Positions 10,641-23,179 of a stretch of DNA of 64,000 bases are shown in pieces. Both the position numbers and the translations under genes were made by a program. This stretch comes from Carex sylvatica (taxonomy: Eukaryota; Streptophyta; Magnoliopsida; Poales; Cyperaceae): contig CAXKVR010000028.1 of NCBI GenBank assembly GCA_964058845.1, forward strand, positions 62,001 through 126,000, in the 5' to 3' direction. The notes below the pieces were generated by a model. That model was not told the DNA's origin and did no database searches. It saw only the letters and a list, made by a program, of their open reading frames with translations. Positions within the stretch are counted from its first letter, which is position 1; each line of letters opens with the position of its first letter.

Positions 10641-12884
10641 CACCTCAAAAAAGATGCGCGCGCACACAAGCATTATGATATGGTCATGCGTTTAGAGCAA
10701 GGTTCTAAATAGCATTTTCAGACCATAAAAGCTATGGAGCTATCAGCGCTATAGTGTGCTATTTTGCGCTAAAGCGATGCTATTTGAGCATAGTGCTGTT
10801 TTTTTAACCAGTCCGCTATGATGCGATAAACGCTATTTAAATCTTTAGTTTAGAGTGTTAAGATATGTAACTTTTGTATGAGATAAATTAATAAAGTATC
10901 CTAGTTAACATTTTTCACGAACTATAAACAGTATCTGCAATTAATATTTTTTATTTCAATATACGTACATGTTTTAGCGGATCAAGTTGAGATGTTGATG
11001 TAATATATGTAGTTAGTAAGCAAATATCAAGATTTTAGTTGTTTTCGCTTTTTTTTGTACCATTGTACTTTTATTTTTGGTGATTGTTAAGTCCAAACTT
11101 TTGCTGTAGAATGTTTAAATTTCTTTGTTGTTGGATAGAAATAAGACATGTATCTGATACTACTCTGCACTAATTCAAATTTACTGTCGTATATTATTAC
11201 TTCGAAGATTCTAATACCTTTTTCGAGGTGGAACTTGATATCCAACAAAAATTATAGTGAGAAAAAAAAACATCATAATTGGTCGATGATACTAGTATGA
11301 GCGGAGTCAAATGTACGGTGATAGGGATAAGCAATTATATACTTCTGAATTTTGAAAATCAGATACAATTGTATTGAAAATAAGGTTCAATATATAGTTA
11401 TATTCTTTTTGAAATTATGAATTGAAGATCAAGTCATTTAACACACTTTCAAAACACTTTCAAACTCTTATGTATATTATAAAAGATTTTTTCAATAGAT
11501 TTCAAACATGTAATCTTGCATGTGTGAGCCATGTGCATTTGTCATTAGATCAAAGACAAATTCTTAAATATATAATTATATGGTCTTTTGACTTTTGTAT
11601 ATCCAGCTATAATTTTTGCTTATTTTTAAAGTTCAAACTTTTCAATTTTTTTTTTCGTACACAATTCCTTTCTCCCTGTGCTTCTGATAATTCTCCAATC
11701 TCCATCCGCTAACGGGTCCGGATCCTCTAAAGTAATCAGATTTTTGGATTTTGGATCGAGACTGTCCAATTTGAATTTGTCGCTCGAGATTGTTTTATAA
11801 TTCGAATTCATCTATGAAGTTCACTTCGGATAGATTATTACGGATTCGAAACAGACAGTCTCAATTTAAAACCCAAAAATTAAGTTCACTGAATCTGAAC
11901 TCTCCGCTAACCGTAAATCCCTAACCCACCTCTGCCTCCGTATTTGTTGAAAATTTCAAAGAAAATTTTAAAGTCCCTGCAATCTCTCTCTCCCCATCTC
12001 TTTTTTCTCTCTCATCAAAGAGTTAATGAGAGAGAAAGAAGAGAGAGGAGAGAGGTAGAGAGAGAGGGATTGCAAAATCTCTGTATTTCTCTTTGGAATT
12101 TCAGCGGATCTGAATTCAACCCATCTCTGCCTCCTATCATGACTCTGCTCTTGCTGTTGACATATCTTTCACGTTCTTTTTCGATTTTACCCTTACCTAC
12201 ACTGTCAAAAATCCAGACTATGCCCTTACTTACATAACAATCTTAAATATTATAAAATATAGAGAATCTTACATAACAATCATTAAATATTATAAAATAT
12301 AGTATTCTCTCTGAGATTTGAATAGATAGCTCGTGTCAAAATTAATATAATTTAAAATTATTTCATTGACTGATTTAAATGTTAATGTACGGTCCAGTTT
12401 AATCAACATTTAATAACTAATTAGACAATTCTCAAATTAAACACATTTTTTCAGATAAAAGTGAAATTATACCCACCAATTCTCATTATGAAATCAAAAA
12501 AATTACACACATTTTTAATGCAAGACTTGTTTTTTATTCATTTCGACAGTATTTCCAAAAGATTCATTTCGTCTGCATTAACTTCTTCAGTTTTCTACGA
12601 CAAAAAAACACAAAACACATGTTGCTCTTCAGAATTACAAAAATCATTTAATGCTCGTGTCAATTCGAAATGCACAATCCAAATTGTTCTGCAGTATATC
12701 AAAATTTGAATTACTACTGTAAACAATACAAAATCTCATTATAGTTTTTGCATATCTAATCGATTAATAGCCCAGATACTTTTTTTCGTTATTCAAAAGC
12801 CGCAAGATACAAAATATTCCAAAAACCCCTTAGAACAGAAAACCATCCCCAACAGTGATCAAATATTTATAAATTAGAACTAAA
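10641..12884. other. Intergenic region without recognised genes
   Basis: The region is AT-rich. Near 10699-10850 is a patch with several AGCGCTA/TAGCGC-like inverted words between TTCTAAATAGC and GCTATTTAAATC, possibly an old hAT MITE. A GA/CT-rich tract lies at about 11980-12075. A direct duplication of about 35 bp (TTACATAACAATC...AAATATAG) is present at about 12230-12300. The small open frames show no domain. Confidence 0.5.
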
Positions 12885-13560
12885 TCATCTATTGATTAAA
12901 ACATTGGAAGGTATAACCGGAACAATCCCAGCCATTAATTGGCCCCTTCTTGTCAAATAATCCGCCATATCATTCTGGCTTTTTTGAACATTAACACAAA
13001 CAAGAGATTTATTTTCCCGCAGCAAACTCCGAACATCAAGAATTTCCACAAAAGCTCGCCAATCAGCATTCATAGGTGGATGTAGAAACGAGCAAAACTT
13101 TATCCCAAGGAGTACCAGTAGGATGCCATCCTTTCAAGCTGCAGCTTCCAGCTGCAAGGGGGCAGCACCATTTAACAGCTTTGGATTTGTATGAGATCAA
13201 CTCTCCCTGTACCACAACACCACCCCGATTCCCCCTGCCAACCCTCAACCTGAGAGCCATCTATAAAACAGTATAATCATTTTGTACCTCTGAGATAGAA
13301 ACCGCTGCTCGCCCCCTACCTGGAATCACTCCATTCTTACCCGGCACGCCTGTATTCGACTCCCAAGTGATCGAGTTTAGGTATTTCATGAACTGTTGAA
13401 ACTCTGGTTGCTTGCCCGCATAAGCCCGGTCATTTCTACTGGCCATAATGCCCAAGCGGAATTGACATAGATTAACCATTGCTCATCATCTAAGCTTTCT
13501 GACACAGTTTGCAAAACCTGCGCCAAGCTTCCTTGAAATTTTTCAGTTCTAATACTGAAA
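12885..13560 (-). pseudogene. L1-type LINE fragment: linker and RNase H-like domain
   Basis: On the minus strand the translation carries ESLDDEQWLIYVNSAWALW, then a frameshifted RNDRAYAGKQPEFQQF segment, as in the linker between the zinc-binding RVT region and the RNase H-like domain of plant L1 elements and their domesticated relatives. Further on is a DGS...GG start and finally LVCVNVQKSQNDMADYL, matching the conserved (R/Q)..N..AD.L end of the RNase H fold. At least two frameshifts and one stop break the reading frame. No reverse transcriptase is present here. Confidence 0.7.
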
Positions 13561-13783
13561 GGGCCTACCAGATACTAGTTGCTCAAATAACATTTTATTA
13601 GCTTTCTTGATTTTTTTAAATTTTTTATGAACATCGGACATGAACATAATATTAGCAGGCCGAAACTATATTATGGGTTTTTTCTACTCTTGCTTCCCGA
13701 TCCATAATACATTGGGCTGAGAAGGTTGGTGTTCAAATTTGTAATGCTTCCACTATTCTATGCAACGATATTAATAATTAGTT

Positions 13784-13879
13784 TTTTTTTTTCTGAAGGT
13801 TGGATGGCTTTTATTCCTCCAACAATATATTGATAAGAAGAAAAAGTTTTGTACAGGTAAACCATAAAGAAAATATGTA
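13784..13879 (-). mobile_element. 96-bp 5'-truncated LINE tail with a 21-bp target duplication
   Basis: A 21-bp perfect direct repeat beginning CAACGATATTAATAATTAG flanks the insert (13763-13783 and 13880-13900). The insert starts with a T run on the plus strand, which is a poly(A) tail on the minus strand. Its body, GGAGGAATAAAAGCCATCC on the minus strand, looks like the 3' UTR end of a plant L1 element. Confidence 0.8.
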
Positions 13880-13900
13880 CAACGATATTAATAATTAGTT

Positions 13901-15216
13901 GTTGTTTTCTCTCTGTTTTTAAACTATTCGGTAATAATAAAATATAACACCAATTAAGTAAAAAAAAAAAAAACTTTACTTTTAACCTAATGACACAACT
14001 TCAAAGTAGAAGCCAAACTATGTACCACTGACATAATTCCCCTTGACTCCTCTATTTATAGTCAACCAAATTCTTCAATTATTGGCAGAAAGAAAATAAT
14101 TAGTCAAAATTTCTTTACAGTTAAAGTGCAGCCTACTAATAATATAATTTAATTTACCGACATGTTGTTGCGTGATGACTTTTACAAGAATATATATATA
14201 TATATAGTTTGGTACAATCCGTTATAAGCACAATTTTTGTTAGGCCGTTACGCACTTTATTAACTCAGTTCAAATTTGTCATAAACATGAATTATGAAAG
14301 TTGAGAAGCAATTGTACTTGTGTCTTAAATTTTATATAATTTAAGCAATAAGGGTAATGTTACTCATTGACATAAATTAATGCAGATTTTAATTATGGTA
14401 TATGGTTACTCTACCATTCTCTGTTATTTAAAATTTTTGAAAAAAAAAATATGCTCTTAATTCATCCACACTAAGGACGGTTCGTTAACCGTACGACTTG
14501 ATGTAGAAAACGTGAAATCAGAATATATACATTTTTTTAGAAAAAAAATGAAGATCTAACCTTCTGAATTCCAATATTATTTATAAAGGACATTCCATTC
14601 AGGTTTCAAATTGCAACCTTCCACATAAAGGACAAAATTTATTGTAAAGTCATTAAAATTAATCTAATTTTTTTTATTTACTACAAAACACTTAATGTAT
14701 GTTTTTCGTCTTTAAAAAACAGTTAACAGCAATAGTTATTGATATATCCTCTGTTCCTAAATATAAGAAACGATAGAAATAACAATGTACAGACAATTGA
14801 ACCGTTCTAATATAATTTCAAATTTTTAAGATAACTTAGGTTCCTCCAAAACGATATCCACCACACATATATATGTCCTGGTACCATCCGACACTAAAAG
14901 TTAATAACAATGCATTTAAACTGTTCAAGAATACGAAATGAAAAATTGGAAATGATTAAAAGGGTGGAGGAAATTATAACAAATAATGGGTGCTTAATCA
15001 GCAATCCTTCGCAACAAATGACAGCTGTGATGTACCCCATAAAAATCTTTGTTTATGGTGGCTTTTTAATTTTAGTAGCGACGCTTTCATCATAGTATTT
15101 TAGAATTTATGACAATCTCTCCATCATGCCACCTCCTCGACAAATTGTAACAAATTAATAGTAATTCTTCAAAAGTTGTAATCTGGAATTGTTCCCATCT
15201 TTTTTTATTTTTTTAA

Positions 15217-15293
<77 letters not shown>

Positions 15294-16049
15294 CTTTTTT
15301 GGCTTCAACCTTTATGATTTTTTAGGATAACTGTTCATACTTTATAAAAAGGAAAAATAGTTTTCATTCATAACAATCTACAAATAATTAAATTCAGCAC
15401 ATTGTAAACGCAAGTGCTCTTTAATATAATACCTAATTTACTAAATTAGAAACCAACTTTGAATATTCAAACACATATATTACATATATCGAAAAAAAAA
15501 ACCCCCAATTATTTCTCTTCACTACCAAAAATAAATGACATAACTGTGCCTTCTATCCGTGCATAAATTCATGCATCCAAAGTGTGCTTTGGATGTATGC
15601 TCATAACTGAAAAAATAATATTGAAAACTAGTGTTACCACTCAGTTCATGATCACTCCCTTTCAGAGGTGCTTTCTCTACTTTCTGGAAATGGTAGAACA
15701 TTGTTTCCAAAAGATAGGAATGTGCTTCGTAATGCCCCCCAAAATGCCTTATTTCAAGGAGGTGGGTTAGGATGATGGGAAAGTCAAATGGGTTTTCCTA
15801 ACTTACTAAGCAAAGGTGTACTACATGCTAGGAGTCTAGGGGGATATGTTATAATTATTGTTGTTGTCATTAATTGCTTGTATTTAACAAATCTTGAATT
15901 TTAACTTATAATGAGTTACAATCACTTGATATATATTTTTTTTTATTAATGGATTTCAGTACATCTCAGATTTTTTTTAGATGCTATTTCTGAAAAATTG
16001 AACATGTGTCACTTCGAAGAAAGACAAAAAAAACTCGTATCACTACACT
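13901..16049. other. Intergenic AT-rich region
   Basis: No gene is supported. The open frames at 14910-15095 and 15522-15770 are short and lack domains. The region contains the (ATT)n microsatellite described separately. Confidence 0.5.
15217..15293. repeat. (ATT)n microsatellite, about 25 units
   Basis: An uninterrupted run of ATT/TTA trinucleotides spans about 77 bp. Confidence 0.97.
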
Positions 16050-16445
16050 AAGCTCATGGTTCTAGTTTATATATTAGTTTTTTTTTTTTAGTAAAGATTA
16101 GAAGTCAAGCCACCCAACTATTTAATATCCACAAGAGATTCTCTCATTTTAATAAGCTCATGGTTCTAGTTTATATATTAGTTAATTTTTTTTAGTAAAG
16201 ATTAGAAATCAAGCCACCCAACTATTTAATATTCACAAGAGTTTCTCTCATTTGAATAATTTATGATTCTTAAGCTACAATGAATATAACAAAATATTAA
16301 ATTTATAACAGAGAATCAACATTTGATCTGGTGACAAAAATAATGCTTTCTATATGTAAGAGGTTGCAGATTTGTAAGCCGAATGAGAAAAATTATTATG
16401 GATATTAAATAGTTGGATGGCTTAACCTCCAATATTTATTCAAAA
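16050..16445. mobile_element. Inverted-repeat element with a duplicated left arm
   Basis: A 104-bp segment beginning AAGCTCATGGTTCTAG is present twice in tandem (16050-16153 and 16154-16258). Its inner half (AAGCCACCCAACTATTTAATAT) recurs in inverted orientation at about 16378-16440 as ATATTAAATAGTTGGATGGCTT. This fits a small fold-back MITE whose left arm was tandemly duplicated. No target duplication was identified. Confidence 0.55.
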
Positions 16446-17143
16446 ATTTATAGCAAATGGATTAAAAAAAAATTACTGCCAAGATATATTAAATCGGTTA
16501 TGATCAAATAAAGTAAAACATAATTTTTAGTGTTCAAGGTTATTGAGCTATAATCTAGTTGATATGAATTATTCATTTAGATATTTTGAATATTGTGTTG
16601 TTCCCGAAATGTAATAAGCCATTAAAAATTTAAAATTAATATAAAATGGTAGAAAGCTACAAAATTTATTATGACTCTGACCGGAAAAAAACAGAACACG
16701 ATTTTTTTATGTATTTTGCAAAAGCAAACCTCCGTAGCTAAATACAGTGAGCAAAGTTCTGTAGTATTAGTCGGCGATTTGTTTTAATATAAATACGGGA
16801 GTGTCTTAAATTCTTTTAATTTTTTTATTGTTCATCAAGAACTTTTTATTTGAGTTTTGAACTCACGAGGAATCAATTGAAAAAAGAATATATTTATGTG
16901 TGATTTTTTATATAATTTGAAGTAAAATATCACTGTAAAATTGATTTTATTTTCAATATGAAATATTTATATAGTCGATATCTACTATATACTTGACTCC
17001 TATAATTTAAAAATTTTCATTTATCATTGTCTGATACGAAGAGTATAGTCTTTTGTCCCCGAATAATAGTGATGAATACTGAGACATCTAGATTAAAGTA
17101 AGACATCTAAGGCTGTCTTAGTTTGCAAATTGATGAACACTTT
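16446..17143. other. Intergenic sequence, no feature seen
   Basis: AT-rich sequence without a recognisable gene or repeat. It ends at the left target duplication of the LINE. Confidence 0.5.
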
Positions 17144-17424
17144 ATTTGTACAGCATTTAAAAAAAAAAAAAAAGGCTAAGGCCCATTTCATATTACTGAA
17201 ATCAAATAATTACAGCAGTTTCTTAGAGCTAAAGCTCTATATATCACCTAATCAAAAACTAATTTGTCAGAAGCTACAAGATACCAACATAACCAACTAT
17301 GCGTTATATCTAAAGTCCAAAAATAAGCTAGGTTAGCTAAGACTAAGCCACATAATATTGGGCTGAGGTTATATATTTCTATAGTAAAAAGTTGTTGTAG
17401 GTCTTCTTTATCATATGAGAACTA

Positions 17425-19183
17425 GGTCATCTCAGAGGTCTCTGACTGGTAAGCTACTATCTCCAGGGGCATGTATTGATTGAGTGGTATCGCATTCTCA
17501 ATGATAGGCATCCATTCCTCAGCTGCCTTCTTGAATTTCTTCTTCATATTACCTGTCTAATATCCAAACAATGATTTTATTAGTAAAATTATATTTCTAG
17601 GTGTAGCAATATTACAATTAGTAAAATAAAGTTCGTTCCTATGTTTCCATAATGTCCAACATACCGCACTAAGAATGATTAGGAATCCTTTTTGTTGTGT
17701 TGAGTTAAGACTAAAAGCAAAATCTATCAGGACTGTCCATCTTTTCCAATTGTGCATAACATGTTGACTCTTTTCTAACCAAAACCAGACTTTTCGTGCA
17801 AAATGACAGTTAAGGAATAGATGATCGATGGTTTCATCTTCACTACAGAACTGACAAGAGGGGTTTCCTATCCAGCCTCTAATTAAGAGATTATTTTTAG
17901 TTAAGATTTTGTCGTGTTCAATAAGCCACGTAAATACTTTTATTTTTGGTGGTATTGGGAGGTTCCACCACATCATTGCCCTACTAGGCTGGATACCCCT
18001 AAAATTAAGCAAATTGTAAATAGAATGTGTAGAAAACTTCCCTAAAGAGTTCCATCGCCATTCTAGTGAATCTTGATCCCGTGTGAAAGAAGTAGTGCTA
18101 ATTATGTATCAAATTTCTGTCCAATCTGCCCTATCTATGCCTAACAATGTTGTTCTAAATCTAATACACCTCCCTTGTGTGTTAATTACATCTGACAATA
18201 AAACATTGGAGTCCAGATATTTTTGGAATAAACTATAGTATTTAATATTTAAAGAACAATCTTGGTGCCAAATATCTTTTCAAAACCTAATTTGAGTGTT
18301 AACTCCTGGTTCATACGATATACTAATGTTTCCTATTTTATCTAAAGAGAGAAGAGCTGTCCAAAAAGAAGAGTGTTGTACTGTATGACCTAATATGTAT
18401 TTGTATACTACCAGATTTTTTTATGTGCCGATATAAGAGGTTTTTTTTAAATTTCCACCATCATTTAAGAAGTAGGGATAAGTTCATCTGTCTCAAATCT
18501 AAGATTCCTAAACCACCAAATTGTCTAGGGAGCGAGTATTTTTTCTTAGGGGATGTTCCTTGCCAAAGAAATTTCCTTCTAATTTTGTGTATTTGATTCA
18601 ATACAATAATAAGGATTTTATAAACAGAGAGTGTGTACAAAGAGATAGTAGATAGCACCGAGTTAAGAAAGTATAATCCTACCTCCTATAGACAGCAAGT
18701 GTCATTGCCAATTTTTGAGTCTACTTTCTATTTTGTCTATAAGAAATTGCCAATCCGCTACTAGTAATTTTTTAAAGTGTAGGGGAAAACCTAGGTATTT
18801 AAGTAAGAAAGTTCTCCAATTGCATCTAAAAATCTGATTGAGTTCTAATGATTCATCTACGTGGAGAGGATACATTTCAGTTTTTTCATAGTTCATTTTG
18901 ATGCTAGAAAGGGCTTCAAATGTCATCATTGCCTACCATGCAGCTTCTACATTCTCTTCCTAAGCTTCCAGAAAAATAATTGTATCGTTCGCATAGTGGA
19001 AATTAGTAATTGCTGTATTATTTATGCATTACGGTCCTAATCCTTTAATGATATTAGCTTGTCTACCCTTATTAAAAATCTTACTTAAAGTGTCAGCAGC
19101 CAATATATAAAGGAAGGAGACAAGGGATCTCCTTGTCTCATTCCTCGTTTACAATAAAAATATTTCGTAAGATCTTCATTAAT
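17425..19183 (-). pseudogene. LINE ORF2, 3' half: RT palm/thumb and zinc-binding RVT domain
   Basis: Minus-strand blocks in order are CKRGMRQGDPLS (about 19160-19120), FHYANDTIIFLEA (about 19005-18965), MNYEKTEMYPL...YLGFPL (18929-18702), IRRKFLWQG...LPRQFGGLGI (18658-18461), and the zf-RVT block (18012-17557) with PKIKVFTWL...CQFCSEDETIDHLFLNCHFARKVW and WTLWKHRNELYF. The ORF ends near 17425. The reverse-transcriptase box reads YAND instead of YADD, so a catalytic Asp is missing. Stops and frameshifts separate the blocks. It is a dead copy. Confidence 0.9.
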
Positions 19184-19204
19184 TGTCACTACTAGAATTT
19201 GGAC

Positions 19205-19700
19205 TATTTGCATGGGACAAAAAATGCTCAATTGCATGCGCTACCTATACAATTGATGCCAACTGCATGGGCATCCCATGCAAATGAGTTCATACAGTTG
19301 TTATCGATGGAGATGGCCCTTATTTGCATGGGGCCCATGCTATTTATCAAGTGCATGGGTGCGCAACCCTTTTTTGCATGGGTTAATTTTTTGGCGGCCC
19401 ATGCAATTATTGACCCCAGGCGTTGTCGAAATTGGTCTTTTGTATCGGTGTGCCAGTCTCTTTTGCATGGGTTAAAATTTTAGGCGCCCATGCAATTAGA
19501 TGGCTCAAGGCATTGATATAGTCAATCAATTGCCTATGCAGGCAAACATGTTTTCCATGGGTTAATATTAGGCAACCCATGCAATTGAGATGACTCAAAT
19601 TTGCCATAATTTTCACGTGTCACAACTTGATTGGTTGAGGAAGATGGGTTATGTTCTTATTTGCATCGATGACTGCCCATGCAATTCTGAAACGGCTCAT
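19205..19700. repeat. CACTA left subterminal repeats (GCATGGG)
   Basis: The words TTGCATGGG and CCCATGCAA occur about 18 times in both orientations over roughly 500 bp. In En/Spm elements such subterminal motifs are bound by the accessory protein TNPA, which pairs the ends. Confidence 0.9.
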
Positions 19701-21140
19701 GCTAATTTAATTTCATATTAAATATATTAATATTACAATTTTCACAAAATCAAAATATAAAAACACATTATATGAAAATCATGTATTAATAAAGATCACA
19801 TATCATAGAAATAACATATATATATTTATATATTCTATTAATTTATTTTTGCATTCACAAAATATTACAAGCATCACTATAACCTTTGAACCAAAAACTA
19901 TACTATTTAACAAAAATCCAAGTTAGCACTTAACATAACCAAAAGGATACTTGCATCACATCAACACACAAGTTAGCACTTAGACTAAATTGTCAGCACA
20001 TCTACCATCCTCACTCATCTAGAGTGTATCAGAATCATCAGCTAGACCTTCTTGAGCACCTAACTCAACTTCATTAGATTGAGTGCCCATAAATGACGCT
20101 GCTGAAGAAGGGGCCTATTATTTAATACAAATATAAATTAATATTAAAACCTGAAAGTACTAGGATTGGTAATTTTGTGACACAATAATATACACCATTT
20201 CATCCACATTGTAATTAGTACTAACAAGTTTATACTGTGATGAAATTACTCTATTTCCCAGGCAAATAGTCCAAATTCTAATAGTGTTATTTTTATTACC
20301 TATTCTAATTATTTCATTCATAAATTTTCTTTGTCACAGCTAGCCATGTATCAATATTATTCTAATATGCATTTTAGTACCCCTAACATGGTCAATTCAC
20401 TAAGTTAGGGAATTTTGCAAGTTCAACCCTTAAATCTTGAAATATACCATAACTTAGTATAAACACTGATATGGAATGGTACCGGTGTCACAAGATGTAA
20501 ATTTAACAAACTATAACGTTTAAATCTTTATTTGAGATAGAAACAACGAAATAAGATATTGGTACCATACTAGAGTTTAAACAGTACCTGCACCTAAACC
20601 AAGTTCAGTACCAGTTGTTACCAATAATAAAATTACTCGAGGTTTCTAAACAATAACCTAAATAGTTTCTAAGACTTTAATTGATTAAAAGAGAAATTAG
20701 AGAATCAGTACAGAGAGCAACTACTATATATATGACTAGGGGTAAAAAGGGAAACATAAAGCAACTTAAACGTATTAGTCAATTCAACCATTTCTAAACA
20801 ATAATACTCTAATTGTGCACTTGAGATAAAAATATTTCCCAAAAATTCAACCATGATTAAATATGAACAGTACATACATACAACTTTACAATATCAACAT
20901 TTTAAAATTTAATCACAGATGTATATTTAAAATATTAATAATGCAGAGATAAGCACTTTTTTATACAATACCGGACATTTTTGAAACATCTTCAAGTATG
21001 AAGTATAGTAACTATCTAATATTGTAGGTATAAACACTTTCTTATATAAGTACTATTGCAAGATCTACACAGGTGCTACAGCTATTATAATCAAGTTTTA
21101 AAGTTTAGAATATATGTAATAGGCCGACATATACTTACCT

Positions 21141-23077
21141 CATCCATTTGAGGTGGTTCGAGCCCTACATGACGGTAGATCACACTAATATTATCAAAGT
21201 TGCGGCACCTCTCTTCTAGAATCATTCTATTGACGTCTTCCTTATTGCGTCGCCTCTCATCCAAAATCATGGCATTAACTTCCTTTTGAGTGTAGACTGG
21301 TTGTGATGCATGGGGTGGGGGTGGAGGCAGCGGAAGGTCGTCAGACCTGATGCGTTTCTTCACATGAATTTCTGCCACATCAATCATTGATCCAACTCCA
21401 TAAACCCGACCATGAGAGACCCCACCAACTGCTCGCAACCACTTCTCTTGATCACTCTCATCCGGATGCTTTGGGTTTGTTTTGTTGAAAATGTAATTGT
21501 CCTTCAACAACAATAGGAAAATGTGGGTAAGTCCATCTAATTCTTTATGAAAAGACAGTTTCGCTTCTATTTTTTTTATATACGAAAACATATATGCCGA
21601 AGAGTTTGCAAAACCATCAAATTAGTAATTAAGTAAATGATAACAATTAATGGTCAAAACTGAAAAATTAATGCATACAAAAAATTACTATACTGGCCTT
21701 GGATTTGGTATACATACACATTCTGGATTACTATTGCAATATTAATTAAATGAACATTACACAAAAAAGTAGGAGCACTAACATGCACATTCTGAGATCT
21801 GGTATCAACAAACTCTCTTGTTTGTTTCTTGACATGCGTTCTCTTAAATACTTCCTCGTATGTGGGTTCAATGCCACTGCTTTGCTTCTATGTAAATTAA
21901 AACAAAAGTTATGTACTTATAGTAATGCTAAAATTAAAACAAATAGGAAAGGAAAACAAATAGTAAAACAAAGTAAAAGGAGCTATGCACCAAAATCATG
22001 GTCTTCAAGATATGTTCAGATAGCACATATACTTGGATTTAAAATGTAAGTACCACTCAGATATTACATATACCTGACTTCCAATTGTAAGTTGTTTTGC
22101 TTACTAAACAAGGATCCAAGTACAATTGTGCATATACATGTATATTTGCATCTCAGAACTTAACACAAAATTTGCTAAAAAATAGATCAGTAATAAATTG
22201 GAAAAAAGAAGTGCATCAATTAGATCAAGTTTAGATAATACAAAAATTAAAATCACTTTACGTGTACACATTGACAACATATATAACTTTTGAAACTAAT
22301 AACTTCAGCAAGAGACAAGTACCATTATTTTAGCATCACGAAAAGTACTTCTTGTTCCAGCAACGTGCTTGACAATGTTCTCATTCCCATGAGCCTTACG
22401 ATTTTCAGAATTCTGCTTGGACACTTTCTGAAATGTAGCAGACCCAAATCTCACACACATTGATTCCCAAATTTTCTGATCACCAAGCCAATGAGGTCGT
22501 AATTCCTTCCATTTCTCCCAATCATCGTCATACTTTTTTTTGCAATTGGTTCGTGCAGTGGTCATTGCTGCAGCATACTGTATGACGGCAATATTGTGGA
22601 AAACAGTTTCATACTTGCTTGGGTTTTCTTCATCAGCCCAACAAAATCTATACTGAAAATTTGAATAATTTGATCACATTAGATGAGAATACTAAATTAT
22701 TAATATATTGCTAGAGGATTAAGTTGCATTATAATGACAATTGGAATTACTAAAAATTCCTGAAGGCACTGCTTCCTATCATTTGTTGGAAATTCATTGA
22801 AGGATGTGTAAGGGCCTTGGACATTGTTGCAAACAACAACCCTAACAGTTGTTGCGATCTGTTTTGTATCAGGTTCTGCATCAAATTCATTCCAGCTGAC
22901 GATCGTCAATTTGGGCCGCTTCTCCACCACAGGTTCAACATCACGGCCCTTACTTGGTCCTCGAGGGTTTCATAATTTTTGTTGAGGAATGGGTTCGACA
23001 TCTGCCGAAATGGGTTGAACCTCTGTCTCTTGAGATGCTCGAGGGTTTGGCCTTCTCATCTTTCTTGGTCGTTCCAT
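21141..23077 (-). pseudogene. CACTA accessory protein gene (Transposase_24 / TNPA-type), about 4 exons
   Basis: The likely first exon starts at the ATG at 23077 (MERPRKMRRPNPR) and runs to about 22753 (SFNEFPTNDRKQCLQEF). The next exon (about 22654-22323) begins YRFCWADEENPSKYETVF and includes KKKYDDDWEKWKELRPHWLG, the N-terminal hallmark of plant Transposase_24. A third (about 21895-21782) reads GIEPTYEEVFKRTHVKKQ...FVDTRS, and the last (about 21520-21141) contains WLRAVGGVSHGRVYGVGS and an Arg/Glu-rich coiled segment. Intron borders are plausible GT...AG. A TGA at 22970-22972 interrupts exon 1 unless that stretch is spliced out or translation starts downstream. These proteins bind the subterminal repeats rather than cut DNA. 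Confidence 0.75.
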
Positions 23078-23179
23078 TTGTGCCTTATGTGAACATAAAA
23101 AAATCATTAATTGGGTTGGTATATAATTTTATATTAAACATCAAATTTAAATTATGTATGATCCAAAGCTGGAATTAAA

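Noticed and set aside
10699..10855. hAT MITE bounded by TTCTAAATAGC and GCTATTTAAATC
   Set aside because: The inverted words are suggestive, but the ends are imperfect and no 8-bp duplication could be found. It is only mentioned within the intergenic entry.
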